Of a DNA stretch of 64,000 bases, positions 56,398 to 64,000 are shown piece by piece. The translations under genes and the position numbers were made by a program. The notes under the pieces are model-generated. The model saw only the letters and a program-made list of their open reading frames with translations, made no database searches and was not told the origin of the DNA. Location of the stretch: assembly GCA_934047225.1 (NCBI GenBank), contig OW203991.1:9936001-10000000 (forward strand), read 5' to 3'. Positions within the stretch are counted from its first letter, which is position 1. Every line of letters begins with the position of its first letter. This DNA comes from Ypsolopha sequella (lineage: Eukaryota > Arthropoda > Insecta > Lepidoptera > Ypsolophidae).

Positions 56398-56490
56398 AAG
56401 CTAAGCCGCGGACAGATAGACAGACACAGACAGATGTACATGGCGAAACAATAAAGGTTCCTTGTTGTTGACTACGGAACCCTAAAAATG
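56398..56490. mobile_element. CCGGCCAAGTG long element, right part
   Basis: GCTAAGCCGCGGACAGATAG ACAGACACAGACAGATGTAC ATGGCGAAACAATAAAGGTT, ending CTACGGAACCCTAAAAA. Continues the element left at 52150. Confidence 0.75.
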
Positions 56491-56639
56491 AGGATGTTCA
56501 ATTTATGAATGTTACTACTTTAAATACTAATCTACCAATTTCTGTGAATCTACCGAAAACTTCTGTGCTAATAAATATACGACTACTACCGAAAACTACC
56601 GAATGAAATACTGAAAATTCCAAAAACTACTGACAGCTC

Positions 56640-57120
56640 TTTTTATCGTAGATCTCCGAATTGTTTTTTTGAATGTCATGAATTCTGTTAAAACTAGAGA
56701 CCTTGCTTCGCTACGCCCCGCTTCGATCACTCGTTATCGCACCTATTTTTGAATTTTGGTTCATATTTTTGTTTTTGACTATAATTTTTCGGTAAGTTCT
56801 TTCGGAAGTTCAGTTATTTATTCGGAGGTTCATTATTTAAACCAGGTGGTCGTAAGAAATTTTAGTTTGCTACGTTTAATTTATTTTGTCCAAAAATCCA
56901 AAAAATTATCCAAAAAAAATCTATTCATCAGCCTGGTTCATCCTCTGCTGGATAGAGTACTCCATGAGCCAGCTAAAATGTTGGTATAATTTGGAGGTAC
57001 TCATTTTCCTTTTCGCCGCAGATAGACAGGTTAGTAAGGATGTCAAAACACTATGCTAACAATCTCAAAGCGGTAGCTAATGGAAATTATGACTATAGAA
57101 TTAAATGAGACTTGATGATA
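56640..57120. other. No supported feature
   Basis: AT-rich; contains TCAGCCTGGTTCATCCTCTG CTGGATAGAG, a possible RTE-tail relic. Confidence 0.4.
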
Positions 57121-57127
57121 ATTCATG

Positions 57128-57220
57128 ATTTATATAAACGGCTCACCTCAAACGTGTTATAATCGTACTGGTTGGCTATCCCGATCATAACACGTATTGA
57201 GGTGAGCCATTTATATAAAT
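57128..57220. repeat. Hairpin, ~38-bp arms
   Basis: ATTTATATAAACGGCTCACC TCAAACGTGTTATAATCG pairs with CGATCATAACACGTATTGAG GTGAGCCATTTATATAAAT across a 16-nt loop, with few mismatches. Likely a small foldback. Confidence 0.88.
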
Positions 57221-57544
57221 CAGAAATGATAACGTCATCGTTTTAATGTACAGACTTTTTTTTTTAACCTATCAGGTGTTGTTTTAATAGAAAGTGTGGA
57301 AGATAAAATACCTTTTAGCATTCTTGTTTAATTTCCAAAATCCAAGTCAAAGTCAAAGTGAAGTATATGAAGAATGTATATATGGCTTAAGGCCATAGAG
57401 CACTACAGAAAGGATTGTAAAAATATACTACATTATTACATTTCAGCTACCTATTTTCTAAAAACAAACATACGTTTTCAATTTGCTACCAAGTTTCGCC
57501 TCCTTCAGGAAGGAAACGGCTGAAGAATATAAATACATCGTCAC

Positions 57545-57690
57545 GAGATGAATTCCTGAGAGGGTGTCAGAGGTGTTCCAAGTGTGAACTGTGAAATGCA
57601 AGTCAGAGTCCACACCCGGTACACACGCGTTTCACCGACGATTATTACGTCCCAACGTGATGAGTGGTGAACCCTATCGCCTTTTTACCA
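57545..57690. repeat. Dispersed repeat, second copy of 1742-1847 type
   Basis: GAGGGTGTCAGAGGTGTTCC, CGCGTTTCACCGACGATTAT and GATGAGTGGTGAACCCTATC; this copy is uninterrupted. Confidence 0.7.
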
Positions 57691-57699
57691 ATCATCATT

Positions 57700-58600
57700 T
57701 GCTAATCCGAGCATGTGTCAAATAAATTCAAATCTAGTAAAAGCCAGGAAAATCAACTTATTTTACATCAATCCTTACTTTTACTAACTTATGTCGGTAT
57801 ATCATGTTAAACTAGTGAAATCTATGACTTACCACTATTCGGTGTTTTACAGTAACATATATATCATTATACAGAAATCCCCACAGATTTTCGATTCGAC
57901 TGAACTGTAGCCGGAAATAACTGAAAACCCTCCTCTCCACGTCCACACCCAACGGGCAAAACGGAAAGATTTCCGAACTTTAAACAAATACACATGGATT
58001 CATTGATCACGTTTTTGAACGTGTGCCAAAACGGAAAGACGAGGGAATCTCTCACATTGCTTTTTCCTCTTTACAGAATTTCAAAAATAGAATTGTGTAA
58101 TAATTGTTGTAAAATCGATATTATGATCTATGGATTTCTAGGTGAAAAAAATATATAACGATTGCTTAGTACAAAGAGCAAATACAATAAATAACATTTG
58201 GTCGCAAAACTCAGCAATATGGAAAACAAAAAGGTAGATAGGAAACGTCTTAAAGTTTAACGTCAATGTTATCAATATCAATCTTTCTACATATAAAACG
58301 TGGAATAACTAACATATCATTAACTTTCTCCTTCACTACAATAATACTTAAAGTGGGCACCCAGGTCTAGGTTTTCCTCGACCTTCTATGATATTTTTCA
58401 AGAAACTATCATGTCGAATCCTATCATCTTCCCTATCCGGTTATCAATGGTTTTTAACAAACATACTTCTCATACTAAATTTAGTTACTAGAATATGTAT
58501 TGAAAATCTGCTTAAGTAAATGTGTAGATAAAGCAATGAACTATTTAAAAAAAATTTCATAGACAACGTCTTTGATGAACTAAAATTTTAACTTATGCCA
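57700..58600. other. No supported feature
   Basis: The 62-residue minus frame at 57867-58055 has no recognisable domain. Confidence 0.4.
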
Positions 58601-58609
58601 AAAGCGGCC

Positions 58610-59420
58610 GTTTCGCCACTGGCACATCTCGCGGCGGCACTGGACATTTGTATGGGATCGATTGAGATTATGTTGACTCGGAACCGCGCGCGACGCGATG
58701 CGATGCCATGCTCTAAGTGTGATCCGTTTTGCGCATGAAGGTGTTAACGCAATTTCATAGTTTTGTGCTGCATCAACGTCATTTGATGAATAAAAACAAA
58801 TATTGTTTAATTTTTCTCAGACTTCAAGTGCATTTGAAAAAAAAAACAGCATTTGGAACATATCGTTATCATCTTCAAATTCAGAGTAAAATTCCATTCC
58901 GTCTATGTAAAAAAATATTATCGAATTACGGCCTTTAAAGGAGCAGTGTTAAATGGTGGTTTTGTGCAGTGCGTGCGCTCGGTTGGAGTTGGCCCGGTTG
59001 TGGGTTGCGCGGATAGCGCGGTTGTGCGCGCCGCGTGCGTGCTAGGTGCAGTTGGGGGTGACGCTGTTGTGCGCGGCGCGGGTGGCTCTGAGGCCATCTT
59101 CGGTGGTGGTACGTCTAAGAGGTCCTGTGGGAGGCGGCGGCGGTCAGGGGGGTCACGCATAACGCTGCGCCATTTCTCGAAGGTTCACTTCACCATGCGC
59201 CATTTAACCAGCCTTGCTCAGCGAATTAAAGAAATGCACGTTACATTAGCTTGGCCCGCGTTCTCCCACACTTTCTAATCATAAAGGTCGGACCGCGTTC
59301 CTTTGATTTGTATAAAAAAGCTGACAACGGACTTGTCGAGCGAGGGCGATTACATGGCGCATGGCACGGCGAACCTTGGCTTGGCCCGCGTTATCACAGG
59401 TCGTTTTACTGAACCTTTAT
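58610..59420. other. GC-rich island, possibly exonic or repeat
   Basis: Markedly GC-rich, CpG-containing stretch in AT-rich surroundings. Minus strand 59160-58918 is open and Pro/Thr/Ala-rich: MRDPPDRRRLPQDLLDVPPP, KMASEPPAPRTTASPPTAPS. Plus strand is Gly/Val-rich in the same place. No domain recognised. The left part (58610-58715, GGCACATCTCGCGGCGGCAC) and the right part (GGCTTGGCCCGCGTT repeated at 59250 and 59380) look repeat-like. Could be a promoter CpG patch, a first exon or a TE fragment. Confidence 0.35.
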
Positions 59421-59599
59421 GGCTTAATTTCTCAAGGTTAGCGATGTTTGCATTTTCCAATGATGATTGATGATAAATAATGCGCATTGATGCAATTGGT
59501 GTACAAAACAGAACGCATCCTCTTATAACATGACTCTGTTGTTTTTTTTTTCTACTTGGCAACATTTATTTGAATCATTCAATTCAAATTCCAAGGAAA

Positions 59600-60920
59600 G
59601 ATGGAATATAAATGAGTCTATTTTAGCTGATTCTATTCGCAAATAACGTTTAATTATAATAACAGGTCGCGAGAATATTATTATCCTCAAAATAGGTGAA
59701 TTAAAAGCCTATTATAAAGAAATATATCTGAATTGTGACCTCGGGAGATGTTGACAAATATATGGCAAGGAAATGTCCACGATAAAAAGCCGCGCGCGTG
59801 TTTGTCGTGCTCAAAATCTATTGTCTAGAATGAAGTCGCGCGCGCATCTCGCATAAACAGCGTATTCATCATGCTCGCTTGACGCGACAAACGACTGGGG
59901 AGGGGGTTATATCGCAAATTTTGATCGCAGATTGTGAAAACCTTAAAAAGCGTGATAAACGAAGTCGCACGTGGCCATGCTACGCCGCCTGGTGTGTAAA
60001 TTCCATTATTTACTTTTAAACCATTTTCTGTTTATTTGATTGTAGTAAATATTTTATATTCAACTCATGGAATAATTTATTTATTTATTTATTAATAATA
60101 TTAATAAAACTATTTATAATGTGCGGGGTAAGAAACAAAATACAAAATTTAAGCAAATATAAATAAATAAGGATTTTATCAGCAAACAGCGCAAATTGGA
60201 AGTTCGGGCGAGCACAGTGCTCTTAAGGAAAAGAAAAATAGAGTGTTTTTTTTGTATTTCTAAGATCCCTTGAATTTCAACTAAAGTAGTCTTAAAGTCT
60301 AAAAATCTAAAGCAATTAGCTCTTCCAAGAACTTACGAGTCTTAGTTCTAAGGTCCGAGAATTCACGAGCACAAAACAACTTTAATTCTCAAATCGGAAT
60401 TTACTGTAGCAAGCGCCTAATTTGCAAGATCTGGAGGTGGAAATTAAATTTGGAACATCAAAAGCAGAGGCAACCTCTATTGCAATTACCTTAGAAATAT
60501 TTACGTTTTTTCTTTTGGAGTTCTGCAGGAAGTGCACTTTTGAAAGCTCTGCTGAAGTGGAGCTTACATCTCAATTAAACTTAAATATTTAAATGTTCCC
60601 GGACTATAATATAGCCACTTTTTGATAAAAATCCTCGTTTTATTCTTATAATAATATATAAGGGATAAATAAAAATAATATAACATAATTGTATTTTCAT
60701 GGTTTTACCAATTTTAGTGATCTACTGTTTTGTTAAAGCGACTCTATAAAAATCAGGATCAAAAATAACAACTGACAGAACCAACTGAAATTGCGCACTT
60801 CGCTTACTTGATTTTTTCATTTTGCTCTTCGTGTAATTCGTTAGTTTTATTACAAGCCCTAAGGTAGTGTGAAATTGAAAAATAAATTGTAATTTAAAAT
60901 TTAATTTCGTTCAGAGCAGG
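59600..60920. other. No supported gene
   Basis: Contains GCGCGCG patches near 59790-59850, the ATGCTACGCCGCC end related to the 37540 hairpin near 59975, and a TTTA tail near 60078-60100 that may mark a LINE 3' end. Confidence 0.4.
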
Positions 60921-61124
60921 TGAAGGTAAATTGATGACAGTTTTAGGACGGGCAAGTAATAAAGGTATTTTAGGCTCTGAAAAGTGGCAATTATTTCTTC
61001 AGAAAGCTGTGAAAAGGGCCATTCCTTTAATTTTCTTACTAGTTATCGTCACTTGGTTTCGCTTGCATCATTTTCAAAACTTACAATATTTATATACCAA
61101 ACAATGCCAGGTTCTAGCTGTTAT

Positions 61125-61320
61125 AATAATTTGGACAAGTGCGAGTTGGACTAGGGCATACACGGTTCGGTACCACCATACAATACGGTTACGGAACCCT
61201 TAAAATGTTATGATAAATAACAGCAACATTAAAGCAAGCAAACCATGCCGCTCAATTGGTAGCGCCTGGCAAACAATTTGTCACCCTCTGAGTGCGGAAC
61301 CCTAATAATATCTTAACCAC
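61125..61320 (-). repeat. GGTTCCG-family fragment
   Basis: GACAAGTGCGAGTTGGACTA, GTTACGGAACCCTTAAAATG, then GGTAGCGCCTGGCAAACAAT. Reverse-orientation member like 15940-16125. Confidence 0.7.
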
Positions 61321-61534
61321 AATACTTTTACTGTTATTTATACGTTGTCACCTATTACCATGATTTTTTTCACATTTATAGGTCATCTTGTCTCAGAAAT
61401 ATGGAGGCAGGGGGCACATGATATGATAACGCTAAAAAAATGCTGCTTTTTGAGGGTTTTTGTAAGGGGACTCACCTTGGGTTTAATTTTTTATTTTCCG
61501 TGATAGTAAAATAGTAACACTTTGTGTGAAAATT

Positions 61535-61640
61535 TTAACTGGCTACTTACCTATAACGGCTGAAGCAGACGGACAGACAGACAACGGAGGCTTAGTAATA
61601 GGGTCCCGTTTGGATCCCTTCGTATACAAAACCCTAAAAA
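61535..61640 (-). repeat. GGTTCCG-family 3' fragment
   Basis: GCAGACGGACAGACAGACAA and AATAGGGTCCCGTTTGGATC, ending ACAAAACCCTAAAAA. Confidence 0.65.
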
Positions 61641-61906
61641 GGATAGGTACTTTTATCAAAATACAGATTTAAATTTGATAAGAAAATATTGTCTGGATAA
61701 ACGTCAGTAATATAACAAGACAAAATAACTGACGTTTTCATTGTTATAAAACTACCAATTATGCCTTGCTAAGAAATAAAACAAAACAAATCATTACATA
61801 ACAAACATAAAGATCATGAATATACCTTATGATCGCCACAGTGATACCACCAGACTACAGTGGCACACACGTGTACCGCCACTGCATCACATCTCAGGTA
61901 CTTCAG

Positions 61907-62078
61907 CAGTGGCGTGCATATAATTTTTTCCGGAAAAGCAACCAGAAGGTCAAGTTTGATAATTAAAAAAATATGGAAAATTTTAAATATATTGATATAG
62001 AGAAATATTTTTTTTATTTTTATTTCAAACTTGACCTTCTGGTTGCTTTTCCGGAAAAAAAATTTTTGCACGCCACTG
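61907..62078. mobile_element. MITE with CAGTGGCGTGC ends
   Basis: CAGTGGCGTGCATATAATTT TTTCCGGAAAAGCAACCAGA AGGTCAAGTTTGA and complement ending GCACGCCACTG; 55-60-bp arms, AT-rich loop. Flanking ACAGTGGCACACACG may be a second, older end. Confidence 0.88.
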
Positions 62079-62098
62079 TACTACAGCCACAATATAAA

Positions 62099-62558
62099 TA
62101 TACAGGTGCTCTGAAATTCGACCTATTCCTTGAAAGGAGTTATACTAGAGATAATTTCCAACAAATAATGCCTATAAACTAGGGGTCGAAAATGTTTTTT
62201 TTTTTCCAAGTAAAACACTTCGATATCGCGAAAATTACAAAGTAAATAAGGTCTTCTTTCCACTTATGACCTTTTATTTCTGAGATTATGGGAATTCAGC
62301 AAATGTATTTTTTTTTAAAAATGAACACTCATTTATCAATAATCAGAAAAATAACAAATAAGTGCCGAGAGAGGAGTAGTTATTTGTAAATTATTTCTTT
62401 TTGTTTACCAGTCTGAAAGTTTGAAAAATATTTTAAAAACCTCCGTAACTCGGAGACCATTAATTTTTGACCCCTAATTAAAAGGTCTCACTTTGTTGGA
62501 AATTATCACTCGTAAAACTCCTTGCAAGGAAAAGATTGATTTTCCAAGCTACCTGCAT
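62099..62558. mobile_element. MITE ending (GT)ATACAGG, copy 2
   Basis: TATACAGGTGCTCTGAAATT CGACCTATTCC start and GATTTTCCAAGCTACCTGCA end; internal sequence aligns along its length with 36331-36793. Confidence 0.88.
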
Positions 62559-63025
62559 AGAGCCCCCTCAGGCTACAGTCATCCCACCGATGATGCACAC
62601 ATGCAATAAAATGTGAACAATAACTCTCAAGGCGGGAAACTCTCTGTACCGACTTTCAAGGCAAAGTTTTAGTGGCCAAAAGGGAAAAAACAAATAAAAA
62701 TCAAATTCATGATGGACTTCCGCAAAGTAACGCCTCTTTTAATCAATTTTAAATTAAGATTAATAAAAAAAAGACTGCCCACTTTGGCTGTACCGTCAGC
62801 AGCATAGACCAACCGTACACTTACATTTGTTTGAGCGCTTGATAATATTGACAAACACTGATTTTTTTCTTTATGCTATCATGGCAATCATCACATAGAC
62901 TGCTATTAGATCACATACATAGTGTGTAAGTGAGAGATGGATAAAACAGCGACAATGCTTAATCTCAATACCTATTGATACGGGCTTCGATAAAATTATT
63001 GATAGAAGGATACAGGTTATAAATA

Positions 63026-63286
63026 TACAACGTGTAACAGAAAGGTGTAACCATATTTGAAAAGCTTATTCAGTCAATGATATAGGACAACTTTTTCTAT
63101 GGAGCCAACCCTGAAATCTCAAAAAGAATATCTACCCTTCCATACATTTCGGCCGAACGGCATTGCAATTTTCTATGATATTTTTTTTTCGAGATACAGG
63201 GTTTGTTCCATAGTAAAAGTTTTAATATATATCATTGACTGAACAAGCTCTTCAAATATGGTTACACCTTTCTGTTACACGTTGTA
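63026..63286. mobile_element. MITE ending TACAACGTGTAACAG, copy 2
   Basis: Same ends and centre as 25133-25396, about 261 bp. Confidence 0.92.
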
Positions 63287-63404
63287 TATTAGAGTGGATT
63301 TTTTTTTCAGCTTTTGCGGATTTTCAATACTGCGTGGCGTTTGGCGCTCTAGGGAAATAAAGTCAAAAAAGTATATGGGCCTCTTTGATATTTTTAGAGA
63401 AAGT

Positions 63405-63520
63405 ACTGCCCCGAGGGGGTTAAAGTTAAAAAAAATCATGAAAAAATAAGTAAGCTATCATTATACTTATATTTTCATGCTTTTTTCAACTTTAACCCCT
63501 TTGGGGCAGCACTTCTTATT
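63405..63520. repeat. Hairpin related to hAT-like element arms
   Basis: GTACTGCCCCGAGGGGGTTA AAGTTAAAAAAAATCATGAA pairs with TTCATGCTTTTTTCAACTTT AACCCCTTTGGGGCAGCACT. The GGGGGTT.AGTTAAAAA.CATG piece also occurs in the left arm of 1856-2785. Confidence 0.8.
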
Positions 63521-63539
63521 AAGATATTGGATTTTTTAT

Positions 63540-64000
63540 TATTAAAGTTTACTCTATAGGCACTAAGGCATCTTTTGCGCATAGCAAATAAATAAATAAT
63601 AAAACTTTTTTTATTCGCGCCGAAATCCACCTCATGCCTAGACAAATATACCTACTGCATTAACTACACAGTGCCGGATCGCAGAAAAGACCCAATAAAG
63701 TTAGTCTCTCTTCCACTATCTGACCCAAGATTCAATTTTAAAGTAACAAAAGCAGGTACGGCTTTAAGTAAAAAGCGGAGAGGGAATAATACTGCAATGG
63801 CACTGAGGATCGTAAAACCGCTTCGAAACTCAACGCTGTCTTAATGTCGCACTGTGCCGCAATAAACCGTTGTTCACGTATTGTTGATGTCCATCCAACT
63901 ATGAAGATCTTATTGAGGAGTTTTTAGAACATTAAATCTGAGGAATAGACGAAAGAGTTGATTTCTGTCGCTTTTGGTTAGGCCAAGAAGGCGCTCCATT
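63540..64000. other. No supported feature
   Basis: No assignable coding or repeat sequence seen. Confidence 0.4.

Noticed and set aside
38190..64000. Exon for the first half of Ig1 or signal peptide
   Set aside because: I looked for a minus-strand exon with an L-P-C and V-L-W-F/Y pattern ending in phase 2 and found none that I could support; it may lie beyond the window.

Overview
This is a eukaryotic, AT-rich, intron- and transposon-rich window, most likely from a moth or butterfly (Lepidoptera). The evidence is a spliced gene with arthropod-type exons, dispersed repeats with GGTTCCGTA / CCGGCCAAGTG ends of a kind I associate with lepidopteran genomes, RTE-like LINE ends coding for YVQQWT, and a Penelope-like fragment with a GIY-YIG domain. 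The species assignment is inference.

The only host gene I can support runs on the minus strand from 38186 down to 8109. It has eight exons (37978-38186, 36138-36251, 35840-36025, 32697-32845, 31874-32018, 18525-18655, 9396-9555, 8109-8266), each with AG/GT borders and matching intron phases. Together they give 1252 nt of continuous reading frame: the second half of Ig1, all of Ig2, Ig3 and Ig4, and the first half of Ig5 of a Sidestep-family immunoglobulin cell-surface protein. In Drosophila these proteins are ligands of Beaten-path receptors in axon guidance. The 5' end (signal peptide, first half of Ig1) and 3' end (rest of Ig5, any FN3, transmembrane and cytoplasmic parts) were not found and probably lie outside the window. 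The Ig3 first-half exon is followed by two decayed tandem copies of itself.

Everything else is intron or flank filled with mobile elements. Region 1-8100: hairpin elements, a 930-bp hAT-like element with an 8-bp target duplication and a nested LINE tail, a near-perfect 620-bp hairpin, a broken OTU-protease fragment and a triplicated GGTTCCG repeat. Region 9556-31870: inverted coding fragments flanking a LINE relic, three foldback elements carrying tRNA-like sequence, many MITEs, and a 5 x 43-bp tandem array. Region 32-38 kb: MITEs between exons and a hammerhead-like motif. Region 38-50 kb: a possible THAP relic, RTE relics, foldbacks, a head-to-head repeat pair, a tRNA-bearing foldback, and a Penelope-like retroelement C-terminus with a downstream hammerhead-like motif. 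Region 51.5-56.5 kb: a dispersed repeat split by a 4.25-kb insertion with CCCAAGTAGCAC terminal inverted repeats, which itself holds a 4 x 82-bp array, a LINE 3' end and a 1.5-kb hexamer satellite that flips strand in the middle. Region 56.5-64 kb: further MITEs and a GC-rich island.

The most notable signals are (i) foldback elements with tRNA-like modules next to or inside their inverted arms, in three sequence families, (ii) the decaying exon triplication in the Sidestep-like gene, and (iii) the inverted satellite inside the composite 4.25-kb insertion.
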